Numbered from the stretch's first letter, positions 25,670 through 34,341 are shown. The stretch: DNA of 64,000 nucleotides from Thermoflexus sp. (GCA_020724465.1 DYGX01000019.1:1-64000), one strand, 5' to 3'. Notes: generated by a model not told the origin, from the letters alone. Program-made: numbers and translations.

Positions 25670-26704
25670 TCAATCCCTTTCCAGCACAGCCGGTGTCAGC
25701 GCCATCCACGCGGCGCGCAGCAGCCGGCTTTGATTCTCGAAATCAGACAGGTTCATCACGCTCGCCGGGCCGTGCAGATAGCGGCACGGGTTGGCGACCA
25801 CCGCGCTCGGCACGCCGCCCCGCGTCAGGTGAATCGCCCCGGCGTCGGTCCCCCCGGCGTGCTGCGGCGAGCGAAACTGGAACGGGATCCCCTCGCGCTC
25901 GCCGGTCTGCGCCAGAAAGCGCACCAGGCGCGGATCGCTGACCATCGAGCGGTCGACCACGGTGATCGCCGGACCGCCGCCCAGGCGCGTGATCGTCGTC
26001 TGATCCGGCTCGTCGGGGTCTTCGGGCAGGTCGTGGCAGGCGGTCGTTTCCAGCACAAACGCCACATCCGGCTCGATCGCCTGCGCTGCCACCCGCGCCC
26101 CGCGCAGGCCGACTTCTTCCTGAACGGTAAAGGCGACGTGCAGGTCAAAGGGGAACGGCTCTCCCTGGATCAGCGCGATCAGCGAGGCGCAGCCCGCGCG
26201 ATCGTCCAGCGCCTTGCCGCGCACGGTTGGACCCAGCTCGACCAGGCGGCTGTCGAAGGCGATCAGCTCGCCGCGTTCCACCGCGTTTTGAGCTGCGTCG
26301 CGGCTCGACACCCCGATATCGATCCGCAGCCGCTCGATGGACACCGTGTCTTCGGACGAATTGAGATGAATGGGCGCCCACGCCACCACGCCGGGGATGC
26401 GCTCCGGCCCGACCAGCACGCGCGTGCCCGGCAGAATCCGCGCGTCGATCCCGCCCACGGCGCGGAAGCGCAGCAGGCCGTCGCTGTCATAGCCGACGAC
26501 GATCAGCCCCACCTCGTCCATGTGGGCTGCCGCCATCACGCGCAGATCGACCGCGCCCGTCCCGCGCCGCACCGCGAGCAGGTTGCCGAGCGCATCGACG
26601 CGTACAGCCTCAACATAGTCGCGGATGTGCGTGTAGATCAGGTCGCGGACGGCGTCTTCCCCGCTGGACACGCCGATCGCGTCGCACAGCTCGCGCAGAA
26701 TCAT
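25670..26704 (-). CDS. M42-family aminopeptidase (second of three)
   Basis: The 344-residue paralogue keeps AHMDEVG, KALDDRAGC, FTVQEEVGLRGA and a terminal His in CRYLHGPAS. Its ATG overlaps the stop of the upstream M42 gene by 4 bases (ATGA). Differences around the C-terminal specificity region from its two neighbours suggest a different peptide preference, but this cannot be named. Confidence 0.85.
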   Translation of the reverse strand: MILRELCDAIGVSSGEDAVRDLIYTHIRDYVEAVRVDALGNLLAVRRGTGAVDLRVMAAAHMDEVGLIVVGYDSDGLLRFRAVGGIDARILPGTRVLVGPERIPGVVAWAPIHLNSSEDTVSIERLRIDIGVSSRDAAQNAVERGELIAFDSRLVELGPTVRGKALDDRAGCASLIALIQGEPFPFDLHVAFTVQEEVGLRGARVAAQAIEPDVAFVLETTACHDLPEDPDEPDQTTITRLGGGPAITVVDRSMVSDPRLVRFLAQTGEREGIPFQFRSPQHAGGTDAGAIHLTRGGVPSAVVANPCRYLHGPASVMNLSDFENQSRLLRAAWMALTPAVLERD

Positions 26705-27789
26705 GGCGTCCGCTCCTCTTTTGCGTTGTCCCGCGGCAGTTTCCAGGCGATCTGCGCCAGCGTGTCCGGCCCCAGCGTCTCGATGAACGCCGCCAGCAGC
26801 CGGCCCGCCCGTGTGATATCGCGCAGGTCGACCACCTCAGAGGGCGTGTGCATGTTGCGAATCGGGATGCTGAGCAGCGCAGTCGGGATCCCGGCGTGGC
26901 TGACCTGGATCGCCCAGGCGTCCGTGCCGCTGTGGCCGGGCAGCACCTCAACCTGGAGCTTGATTTCATGGTCCTTCGCCACCTGGCGCAGGGCCTTGAA
27001 CAGGCCGGGATGGAAATTCGGCCCGCGCCCCAGTGTTGGCCCCTCGCCCAGCGCAAACGACACATCGTCGTTGACGCCCGGCTGCTCGCCGAAGGTCGTG
27101 TCGATGGCAATCGCCAGATCGGGCCGCACCTGATAGGCTGCGACAGTCGCCCCGGCCAGGTTCACTTCTTCCTGCACCGCGGCAACGGCCACCACATCCC
27201 ACGCGTGCGTGCGGCGCGTTAGCTCGTCCAGGCAGACGGTCACCGCCGCGACCGAGGCCCGGTTGTCCAGCGATTTGCCCACCGCCCGCTCGCCGCGCAG
27301 CTTCACAAACGGCGCGTCGAACGTGACCAGATCGCCGATGCGAACCAGCGCGGCGACTTCGTCCGCTGGCAGGCCGACGTCGATCCACAGCTCGCTGGCG
27401 GGCGGGTATTTCTTGCGGTCGCGGCTCATGTGCGGCGGCGCCGCGCCGAACACGCCCGGCAGCACGCGCCGCCCGTGCACCAGAACCGGCTGTGCGAGCA
27501 GGGCGCGATAGTCCGTCCCGCCCAGCTTCTCGGTGCGCAAGAAACCGTCGCGCACCTCGGCCACTATCAGGCCGATCTCGTCCATATGGGCGCACAGCAT
27601 GATCGTCGGGCGCGGCTCTGGCCCCGTGCCGCGCTTGACCGCGATCAGGCTGCCCAGGCCGTCCTGCTCGAACGCGTCCACCAGCGGCGTCCAGGCCGCC
27701 TGAATGACAGCCCGCACCGGCCCCTCGTGCGCCGAGGGAGCCGGGGTTTCGCTCAGTTGTTTAAGATGCTCGGTGAGGTCCAATGGCAT
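26701..27789 (-). CDS. M42-family aminopeptidase (first of three)
   Basis: The 362-residue protein has CAHMDEIG, KSLDNRASVA, AAVQEEVNLAGA and RNMHTPSE, so all metal ligands and the catalytic Glu are kept. Its insertion with AAPPHMSRDRKKYPPASE near residue 120 is typical of M42. ATG at 27789 gives the normal N-terminus for the family; a GTG 12 codons earlier is the alternative. It leads the three-gene M42 operon. Confidence 0.8.
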   Translation of the reverse strand: MPLDLTEHLKQLSETPAPSAHEGPVRAVIQAAWTPLVDAFEQDGLGSLIAVKRGTGPEPRPTIMLCAHMDEIGLIVAEVRDGFLRTEKLGGTDYRALLAQPVLVHGRRVLPGVFGAAPPHMSRDRKKYPPASELWIDVGLPADEVAALVRIGDLVTFDAPFVKLRGERAVGKSLDNRASVAAVTVCLDELTRRTHAWDVVAVAAVQEEVNLAGATVAAYQVRPDLAIAIDTTFGEQPGVNDDVSFALGEGPTLGRGPNFHPGLFKALRQVAKDHEIKLQVEVLPGHSGTDAWAIQVSHAGIPTALLSIPIRNMHTPSEVVDLRDITRAGRLLAAFIETLGPDTLAQIAWKLPRDNAKEERTP

Positions 27790-27843
27790 AAGAGGATGTT
27801 CTTTCGATGATGGTCTGCGATCCACGAAGGAATTTTGTTCCGG

Positions 27844-28377
27844 TTACTGCGATGAATTCGATACTGAATCCGGCGAAAACGTGTCCTGCGTCGGCGTTGG
27901 CTCCATCGTCGGCGTGTCCTGCGGCGGAACCGGCGTGTTGGTCGGCAGCGGGATCTCGGTCGGCGGCAGCGTGACGGTGGGCGGCAGAGTCGCCGTCGGC
28001 GGCACGGTGAGCGTCGGCGCGACCGTCGGCTGTGGCAGCGGTGTCCACGTCGGCAGCGGCGTGATAGTCGCTGTTGGGAACACGATCTGCGGCACAGTTG
28101 GATACAGGAACAACTGCGTGGCCGTCGGGCGCAGCGGGCCGCCGAGCGGGGTCGGGGTCGCCAGGCTAAACGGAGTCACCGTTGGCGAGGCGGTCACCCC
28201 ACCCAGGGTGGGCACCGGCGTCCCCCCGCCGGAGCGCGTGGCCTGCGATTCGGGCGCCGTCGCCAGCAGGATCGCGCCCAGGCAATAGCAGGGCAGCGTC
28301 AGCAGGATAATCACCAGCAGCACGATGCGAATGGTGCGCTGGCTGCTGGTGATGTTTACCAGGGAGTCAAAACCCAT
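27844..28377 (-). CDS. Membrane-anchored Thr/Pro-rich extracellular protein
   Basis: The 177-residue protein has one membrane helix at about 18-41 (a signal anchor) and then some 130 residues almost entirely of Pro, Thr, Val, Leu and Ser, such as TVPPTATLPPTVTLPPTE. This low-complexity stalk is probably extracellular and a substrate for O-glycosylation. It sits 54 bases upstream of the M42 operon on the same strand but is not obviously linked to it. Confidence 0.65.
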   Translation of the reverse strand: MGFDSLVNITSSQRTIRIVLLVIILLTLPCYCLGAILLATAPESQATRSGGGTPVPTLGGVTASPTVTPFSLATPTPLGGPLRPTATQLFLYPTVPQIVFPTATITPLPTWTPLPQPTVAPTLTVPPTATLPPTVTLPPTEIPLPTNTPVPPQDTPTMEPTPTQDTFSPDSVSNSSQ

Positions 28378-28450
28378 CGAAGACCTTTTTCCCGGCGGGA
28401 CCCGTCAGCGCGAATGGTAGCATGCCCGCCGAGGGCTGTCAAAGCCCCCG

Positions 28451-29692
28451 CTAGCGAATGTCCAGCCAGACCGCCGCCGCAATCGCCCCGGCGGTGCAGA
28501 CGGCCGCATGATGGGCCGGTGTGTCATAGTGCGCCAGATCGAGGGCGCGTCGCCCGCGCTGCTTTTGCAGGCGCTCGACCAGCGGCCAGACGTAGCTCCG
28601 CCCCTCGACACGCCCCAACTCTGCCACCAGCCAGAACCGCCGCCCATCATAGATATGCAGCCAGGCATCGTGCGCGATCGCGACCGGGCCGTCGAGCGTC
28701 TTGCGACCGCGCGCCCGGGCCGGTGTCTGGGTGAGCAGCACATACTCGACCCGGTCAAACGGCACACGCCAGCGCGCCCGGCCGCTGAAGCGGTTGCGGC
28801 GCCAGACCTCGCGCCGCTGCGTGTCGATCAGCACATCCGAAACGGTCAGCGCGCGTCCCCAGGTCGCCAGGGCGAGCAGGCCCAGCACCCCCCCTACGCC
28901 GATGCCAACATAAGGCAGCCAGGGCGGGTTGACCTGAGCCAGCCCGCTTTGCAGCGAGCCGATACCAAGCATCACGAACAGCAGCGCGGCGACGGTGTAC
29001 CCGGCAGCGCGCAGCACCAGCGCGATCACCCAGCGCGCCGGGCGGGCAAAAATGAAGCCGCGGCGGGTGGCCGCCATGCGCCACTCTTCAAACGCGAACG
29101 GCGGCGTGCGCGGCGTGACGACCGGGGCCGCGCGCAACCCAGGCGCCGCGGGTCCGGCGGGCGCGGGTGGCGCCGCCGGCTCCGTCTCCGATTGGCGCGC
29201 GGGCGGTTCCACCGGCGGCGCGGGCGCGAGCGGGGTGGGCGGAGTCGCGGTTACCGGCGTGGAGTGAGGCGCGCCGACAATATGAAACGGTCGCCCGATG
29301 ACCTCGGCCAGCGCGCGACCCGACGCGGTCGCCTGGGCCTGGTATTCCTCGGCGCGCCCGCTGGGCCAGTGCGCCAGCCCGCACCAGCGCAGCCGGTCGG
29401 CGTCGCCCGAGGCAGGCTGGAGCATCAGCCCCAGATGCCAGTTGCGGCTCTCCGGCGCCCAACCGACCACCACGCGCGCCACCGAGGCCGGGTCGACATA
29501 GCCGTCTTCGGGCAAGCGCCGGGCACGGGCAAACGTGGGCGAGCAGACGATGGCGCCCGGGCGCGCTTCGAGCAGCGGGCGCACCACACCCGCCGAGGGA
29601 TCGTGTGCGCCGTTGAACAACCGCCAGCGGCCCGGTTCCAGCTCGATGGTCAGGTTGTAGGCGGCATGGATGGTCTCGGGCGGGTTGGACAT
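28451..29692 (-). CDS. Two-helix membrane protein with long Pro/Ala linker, unrecognised
   Basis: The product is 413 residues. Residues 1-140 form a soluble domain with several Trp. About 140-205 is a Pro/Ala-rich linker, and 225-290 contains two membrane helices. The C-terminal part (VSDVLIDTQRREVWRRNRF, FDRVEYVLL) resembles a PH-like photosystem-assembly/DUF fold that follows a helix pair, and it ends in another hydrophobic stretch. ATG at 29692 has AAGGTGAAG upstream; a longer frame starts at 29755. I do not recognise the family. Confidence 0.5.
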   Translation of the reverse strand: MSNPPETIHAAYNLTIELEPGRWRLFNGAHDPSAGVVRPLLEARPGAIVCSPTFARARRLPEDGYVDPASVARVVVGWAPESRNWHLGLMLQPASGDADRLRWCGLAHWPSGRAEEYQAQATASGRALAEVIGRPFHIVGAPHSTPVTATPPTPLAPAPPVEPPARQSETEPAAPPAPAGPAAPGLRAAPVVTPRTPPFAFEEWRMAATRRGFIFARPARWVIALVLRAAGYTVAALLFVMLGIGSLQSGLAQVNPPWLPYVGIGVGGVLGLLALATWGRALTVSDVLIDTQRREVWRRNRFSGRARWRVPFDRVEYVLLTQTPARARGRKTLDGPVAIAHDAWLHIYDGRRFWLVAELGRVEGRSYVWPLVERLQKQRGRRALDLAHYDTPAHHAAVCTAGAIAAAVWLDIR

Positions 29693-29803
29693 GATGACGT
29701 ACTTCACCTTCGCAAAAATACCTTCCGAGCGGGCGGCACGCGCAGCCCCGCGCACCGGGCCTTTAGTCTACCGCGCAGCGCGCCCGGTGGCGAATGGACC
29801 GTC

Positions 29804-30742
29804 TCACGCGCTCAAGAAGATCACCGCCGTGCCGGCCACCGCCAGCGCCGTCCCCACCACCGCGCGCCAGGTGATCCGCTCTTTGAACACAAAATGCCCG
29901 ACCGGCAGCAGGATGATCGGCGGGAAGCTCATCAGGGTCGAGGCGATTCCGACGGGCGCGTTCTGCACCGCCACCAGCGAGAGCCACACGCCGATGAACG
30001 GCCCGAACAGGGCGCCGCCGATCAGAATCGCGATCACGCGCGGGTGATCGCGCAGCGCCTGGAAGCTGCTGCGCGCACGCCCCGTCGCCACCGTGATCGC
30101 CCAGATCGCCACGGTCGAAACCGACAGGCGCATCAGATTGCCGGACAACGCCGGATAGTCGCCTTCCAACCCGACCTTCGACGCGATCAGGCCCCCGGCC
30201 TGGCCCAGCGCGCCGCCCAGGCCCAGCAGCACCCCCAGCACATAGAAGCGCGGCGGCATCGCCGGCAGGCCGCCCTTGCCGCTGTTGCTGCGGTCGATCA
30301 CGACCCACGCCACGCCGCTCACTGCCAGCAGAATCCCGGCGATCTCCGGACCGGTCAGGTGCTCGCCGAGCAGCGGCCAGGCCAGCAGCGCGCCCATCAC
30401 CGGCGCAAGCGCCATCAGCAGCATCGACAGGCGCGGGCCGATCATCACGAACGCCTGGAACAGCATCGCGTCCCCGATGACAAAGCCGATCAAGCCAGAC
30501 AGCCCCATCCAGCCCCAGCGTTCCGGCCCGGCATCAACCGGCAGCAGGCTGCCTTCCATCGCCCAATGCAGCAGGCTGACCATCACGACCGCCATCAGCA
30601 GGCGGACGCGATTGACCACCGCCGAGCCAACCCGCCGGCCCGACAGCGTGAAAAAGACCGAGGTGAAGCTCCAGCAGACCGAAGTTGCCAGCCCAGCCAG
30701 CTCGCCCAGGTAGGAGTCCACAGATGCCGTCCTTGTGCTCAC
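29804..30742 (-). CDS. DMT-superfamily EamA transporter
   Basis: The 312-residue protein has ten predicted helices in two EamA repeats, each with the characteristic FxALPxxxA-like ends: MLLMALAPVMGALLAWPLLGEH in the first and IASTLMSFPPIILLPVGHFVFKE in the second. Proteins of this type export metabolites such as amino acids. The GTG at 30742 is used because the ATG candidates are internal. Its upstream region holds a hairpin that is repeated beyond the FTR1 gene. Confidence 0.8.
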   Translation of the reverse strand: MSTRTASVDSYLGELAGLATSVCWSFTSVFFTLSGRRVGSAVVNRVRLLMAVVMVSLLHWAMEGSLLPVDAGPERWGWMGLSGLIGFVIGDAMLFQAFVMIGPRLSMLLMALAPVMGALLAWPLLGEHLTGPEIAGILLAVSGVAWVVIDRSNSGKGGLPAMPPRFYVLGVLLGLGGALGQAGGLIASKVGLEGDYPALSGNLMRLSVSTVAIWAITVATGRARSSFQALRDHPRVIAILIGGALFGPFIGVWLSLVAVQNAPVGIASTLMSFPPIILLPVGHFVFKERITWRAVVGTALAVAGTAVIFLSA

Positions 30743-30760
30743 ATCGCCCGATCAACAAGA

Positions 30761-30791
30761 CCGCTAACGCGCGCCGGTCGCACGTTAGCGG
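30761..30791. repeat. Hairpin repeat, copy 1 (upstream of the DMT gene)
   Basis: CCGCTAACGCGCG pairs with CGCACGTTAGCGG (one mismatch) around CCGGT. The left arm and flank (GACCGCTAACGCGCGCC, 17 bases) are identical to a hairpin at 31938, so this is a repeated element. Between here and 31000 I see no gene: the 315-base region holds this hairpin, the Fur-box promoter and otherwise nothing I can interpret. Confidence 0.6.
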
Positions 30792-31000
30792 CGGATACCA
30801 TTTCTCACCATCCTGACTTCACCGGCTGATCCCCCCTTTTGAGCGCCAGAATATCGGGCTTTCACCGCGTTACCAAGTGCACCGCGCGAGAGAAGAATTC
30901 TACCACCTTTTAAAGTCAGTTTTCGCCCTGTTTTCAAGCGTCACTCAACACAGAGGCCTTGTTTCACCCTATTTGCTTATGGTCCAATACAACTCAATGA

Positions 31001-31015
31001 TGAGAATCATTCTCA
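31001..31015 (+). promoter_or_regulatory. Fur box overlapping the FTR1 promoter
   Basis: TGAGAATCATTCTCA is a perfect 7-1-7 palindrome of the Fur-family type, 42 bases before the FTR1 start. A likely promoter, TTGCTT (30973-30978) with AATGAT (30996-31001) at 17-base spacing, places the palindrome over the -10 to +1, where a bound Fe-Fur repressor would block polymerase. Protein and site together predict iron-repressed uptake. Confidence 0.75.
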
Positions 31016-31057
31016 ATTAGCGCTTCATTATCGCCAGGGTATGGGGAGGAACCTCGC

Positions 31058-31945
31058 ATGTTGCCATCTTTGCTGCTCACCCTGCGTGAAGGGCTGGAAG
31101 CCGCTCTGATCGTGGGGATCATATTTGGCATTCTGCGCCGGTTGGAGCGACAGGACCTGCGCGGGCTGGCATGGACGGCGATCGCCGCGGCATCCGGACT
31201 GAGTCTGGCGCTGGCGGGGGTGCTGCACATCGCCGGGGCGGAGTTTGAAGGCCAGGGCGAGATGCTATTTGAAGGTATCACCATGCTGCTGGCGGTCGGC
31301 GTGCTCACCTGGATGATCTTTTGGATGCGCCGCCAGGCGCGCTTTATCGAAAGCAGACTCGAAACCGAGATGCGCGGCGCGATCCGGCACGGTCACTCCT
31401 GGGCACTGTTCAGCGTTGTGTTCCTGGCGGTTTTCCGCGAGGGCGTGGAGACTGCCCTGTTCCTGACCGCAGCCAATGTCGCCAGCGGCGATGGGCTGGC
31501 GACACTCATCGGCGGGGTGATTGGTCTGGCGGGTGCCGTCCTGATCGGTTGGGGGATTTACGTCGGCGCGGCACGACTGAACGTGCGGCGCTTTTTCGAC
31601 GTGACCAGCGTGCTGCTGCTGATCTTTGCCGCCGGATTGTTTGCCCACAGTCTGCACGAATTTGAAGAAGCAGGCTGGCTCCCGGCCATCGCTGAGGAGG
31701 TCTGGGACCTGAAGCCGATCCTGAGCGATACCTCAACTGTGGGAAGCATGCTGCGAATGCTGGCCGGTTACAACGACGCACCCACCCTCCTTGAAGTGGT
31801 CGGTTATCTCGCTTATTGGACTGTGGCGCTCATCGCCGCCAATCGCTGGAGCAGGGGCATGAGCAATTCGCCATACCGCTCTTCAGATGATGGGCCAAAT
31901 GCGCGGGATCGGATGACGCGAAGGGTCGAAGCCCAGGACCGCTAA
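31058..31945 (+). CDS. FTR1-family iron permease
   Basis: The 295-residue protein has seven predicted helices and two iron-binding REXXE motifs, REGLE at 10-14 and REGVE at 127-131, placed in helices 1 and 4 as in FTR1/EfeU. It imports Fe3+ (or Fe2+ after oxidation). GGGGAGG precedes the ATG at 31058. EfeO or EfeB partners do not lie nearby. The stop codon falls inside the second copy of a repeated hairpin. Confidence 0.85.
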   Translation: MLPSLLLTLREGLEAALIVGIIFGILRRLERQDLRGLAWTAIAAASGLSLALAGVLHIAGAEFEGQGEMLFEGITMLLAVGVLTWMIFWMRRQARFIESRLETEMRGAIRHGHSWALFSVVFLAVFREGVETALFLTAANVASGDGLATLIGGVIGLAGAVLIGWGIYVGAARLNVRRFFDVTSVLLLIFAAGLFAHSLHEFEEAGWLPAIAEEVWDLKPILSDTSTVGSMLRMLAGYNDAPTLLEVVGYLAYWTVALIAANRWSRGMSNSPYRSSDDGPNARDRMTRRVEAQDR

Positions 31946-31970
31946 CGCGCGCCAGGCGCGCGTTAGCGGT
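31938..31970. repeat. Hairpin repeat, copy 2 (at the FTR1 stop)
   Basis: ACCGCTAACGCGCG (31938-31951) pairs perfectly with CGCGCGTTAGCGGT (31957-31970), loop CCAGG. The TAA stop of FTR1 (31943-31945) is part of the left arm. It shares 17 identical bases with copy 1 at 30761. Either copy could act as a terminator, though no T-run follows. Confidence 0.65.
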
Positions 31971-32016
31971 GCGAGCACAGCCCTGCCGCCGCGCTCTCAG
32001 GCGGCGAGGCGGCGGC

Positions 32017-33831
32017 TCAGGCCAGTTCCAACGATTTGACGTCGATCAGATAGGTGGCGTGGTTGATGAATTCCTTGACGCTCATCGCGCCCAGGTCTTC
32101 GCCGGTGCGCAGACGCACGCTGACCGCGCTCTTCTCGATATCGCGGTCGCCTACCACCAGCAGCCACGGCACGCGCATCTGCGTCTGGTGCCGGATCTTG
32201 GCCGCCATGCGGTTGTTCGAGTCGTCCACCTCGACGCGCATCCCGGCCTCGCGGAGCTGCCGCGCGACGTCGCGGGCGTACTCCAGGTGGCGGTCGGCGA
32301 CGGGGATCAGCACGGCCTGGACCGGCGCCAGCCACGGCGGGAACGCGCCGTTGAAGTGCTCGATCAGGATGCCGATGAAACGCTCCAGCGAGCCAAACGG
32401 CGCGCGGTGGATCATCACCGGGCGGTGGCGCTCGTTGTCTTCGCCGACATACTCCAGCTCGAAGCGCTCCGGCAGGTTGTAGTCCACCTGAACCGTGCCA
32501 AGCTGCCACTCGCGCTTGAGCACGTCGCGGAAGATGAAGTCCAGCTTCGGCCCATAGAAGGCCGCCTCGCCTTCTTCGACCACGTAGTTGAGACCAAGCT
32601 TTTCGCAGGCGTGGATGATTGCGTTCGTCGCCTGCTCCCAGCTTTCGTCGCTGCCCACGTACTTATCCGACGCGGGGTCGCGCGTGCCGACGCGCACGCG
32701 GAAGTCGTGCATGCCCAGGCTGCCGAAGACGTACTGGATCAGGCGCACCACCTCGATGAACTCGTCCAGCAGTTGTTCGGGCGTGACGAACAGGTGCGAG
32801 TCATCGATGGTGAAGCCGCGCACGCGCGTCAGGCCCGAAAGCTCGCCGCTCTGCTCGTAGCGGTAGACCGTGCCGAACTCGGCGTAGCGCACCGGCAGAT
32901 CGCGGTACGAGTGCAGCTCGCTCTTGTAGATCATGATGTGGTGCGGGCAGTTCATCGGCCTGAGCAGGAACTCCTCGCCGTCCACATCGATCGGGCTGTA
33001 CTGGCTGTCCTTGTAGTACGGGTAGTGCCCGGACGTCCGATAGAGATCCAGCCTGCCGATGTGCGGCGTGACGACGGGCTGGTAGCCGCGCTCCATCTGC
33101 GCCTGGCGCAGGAAGCGCTCCAGCGTGTCGCGCAGGATGGCGCCCTTGGGCTTCCACAGCGGCAGCCCCTTGCCCACCAGCGGATCGATCACGAACAGGC
33201 CAAGCTGCACGCCGAGCGTGCGGTGGTCGCGCTTTCTGGCCTCTTCGAGCAGCGTCAGATATTCCTCAAGCTGTTCCGCCGTCTCCCAGGCCGTGCCGTA
33301 GATGCGGGTCAGCATCGGGCGCTTCTCGTCGCCGCGCCAGTAGGCTCCGGCGGGCGCTTTGAAGGTGATGCTGATCGCGTCCGGGTTGATTTCGCGCGTG
33401 TTGGCGACGTGCGGCCCCCGGCAGAGGTCCTCGAAGGTCGCCTGCCGGTAGGTGCTGATCACGACCGGCTCGCTGGTCTTCTCGCCGTACTCGTCCAGGC
33501 CGCCTTGTTCCAGCCCGTCGATCAGCTCCAGCTTATAGGGCTGATCGCGGAACAGCGCGCGCGCCTCGTCCGCCGAGACCTCGCGCCGCACGAAATCGTG
33601 CCCTTCGCGGATGATCTCGCGCATGCGCGCCTCGATCTCGACCAGATCTTCCTCGGTCAGCGGGCGCGGCAGGTCGAAGTCGTAGTAGAAACCGTCCTCA
33701 ATCGGCGGCCCGATCGCGATCTTCGCGTCGGGAAACTTCTCCAGCACGGCCTGCGCCATGACGTGCGCGCAGGAATGCCGGATGCGGTAGAGCTTGCTGT
33801 CGGCATACCGTTCCATAATTGGGTCGGTCAT
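32017..33831 (-). CDS. thrS: Threonyl-tRNA synthetase without TGS domain
   Basis: The 604-residue protein charges tRNA-Thr. It opens directly with the editing (N2) domain, HSCAHVMAQAV at H19-H23, and has the class II core motifs YRYEQSGELSGLTRVRGF (motif 2) and GSLERFIGILIEHF (motif 3), then the anticodon-binding domain. The usual N-terminal TGS domain of about 60 residues is absent. The ATG at 33831 directly follows AAGGAG, an unusually short spacing; ATG at 33816 is the alternative. A threonine-type T-box lies upstream on the same strand. Confidence 0.85.
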   Translation of the reverse strand: MTDPIMERYADSKLYRIRHSCAHVMAQAVLEKFPDAKIAIGPPIEDGFYYDFDLPRPLTEEDLVEIEARMREIIREGHDFVRREVSADEARALFRDQPYKLELIDGLEQGGLDEYGEKTSEPVVISTYRQATFEDLCRGPHVANTREINPDAISITFKAPAGAYWRGDEKRPMLTRIYGTAWETAEQLEEYLTLLEEARKRDHRTLGVQLGLFVIDPLVGKGLPLWKPKGAILRDTLERFLRQAQMERGYQPVVTPHIGRLDLYRTSGHYPYYKDSQYSPIDVDGEEFLLRPMNCPHHIMIYKSELHSYRDLPVRYAEFGTVYRYEQSGELSGLTRVRGFTIDDSHLFVTPEQLLDEFIEVVRLIQYVFGSLGMHDFRVRVGTRDPASDKYVGSDESWEQATNAIIHACEKLGLNYVVEEGEAAFYGPKLDFIFRDVLKREWQLGTVQVDYNLPERFELEYVGEDNERHRPVMIHRAPFGSLERFIGILIEHFNGAFPPWLAPVQAVLIPVADRHLEYARDVARQLREAGMRVEVDDSNNRMAAKIRHQTQMRVPWLLVVGDRDIEKSAVSVRLRTGEDLGAMSVKEFINHATYLIDVKSLELA

Positions 33832-33897
33832 CTCCTTGCGAATAGGGTCCGCCCGCGGCCTGCGCCGCGGTGTATCAAGCCCGGCCTGCGGCGCCAC

Positions 33898-34107
33898 CTA
33901 AAGGCAGCAGCGCCGGTGCGGCTGCCAGTTGGCGCGGTCGGCGGGCAGCAGCGCGCCCGGCCGCCGGATCGCGGCCTGCCTGCCGGATGCCAGGCCGTTG
34001 ACGGGCCGGTACATCCCGCCGCACACGCCGACATTCGCCCATTCCGCCGCAAGCTGCGCGGCGTCAAGCCGATCACGCATCGACTGGTTGCTGATGTGGG
34101 GAGCCAT
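33898..34107 (-). CDS. Small 69-residue ORF upstream of thrS
   Basis: The frame encodes 69 residues (MAPHISNQSMRDRLDAAQL at its start, ending RRCCL) with no recognised relatives. An AGGAGG ribosome binding site lies 10 bases before the ATG at 34107, much better than the thrS site, and the stop is 66 bases before thrS. It may be a leader peptide or a small protein; a chance frame is possible. Confidence 0.4.
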   Translation of the reverse strand: MAPHISNQSMRDRLDAAQLAAEWANVGVCGGMYRPVNGLASGRQAAIRRPGALLPADRANWQPHRRCCL

Positions 34108-34123
34108 TGGATCACTGCCTCCT

Positions 34124-34258
34124 GTTAGCGCTAAGTGCTGCGTCCCGGCGGTGTGCGGGACGCCGAAAGACGGTTGTGCATGTGGCTAACAGGGGGCACG
34201 CTGCGCTGACCCCTGCTGCCGGCGACGATGCGGCTCGCTCGGCAGGGATCAGCGCAGC
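34124..34258 (-). other. Highly structured leader region upstream of thrS
   Basis: Read on the minus strand, 34258-34200 folds as GCTGCGCTGATCCCTGC with GCAGGGGTCAGCGCAGC (17 pairs, one wobble). Next, CTGTTAGC and GCTAACAG (about 34189-34124) enclose a second hairpin, GCGTCCCG/CGGGACGC. The density of long stems between genes suggests a structured RNA. I do not recognise a named class. Confidence 0.45.
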
Positions 34259-34341
34259 CAGTCCCTACCGATGCCGCCCGGTAGTGCCGTCGGTGGTGGT
34301 GTCACCCGTCGGGGTGTCGGGAAGCATCGCGGTCATCACCC

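Noticed and set aside
27844-28377. Low-complexity frame discarded as non-coding
   Set aside because: It was kept as a gene because a clear signal-anchor helix precedes the Thr/Pro region, and the bias is confined to the extracellular part.
28508-30829. A very long open frame (more than 700 codons) on the plus strand opposite three minus-strand genes
   Set aside because: It is antisense to well-supported genes, is rich in Arg, His and Gln in the pattern produced by reading GC-rich genes backwards, and has no domain or ribosome binding site. The same holds for long antisense frames opposite thrS (31969-34128), the M42 genes (24938-27133) and rad50 (12599-14290).
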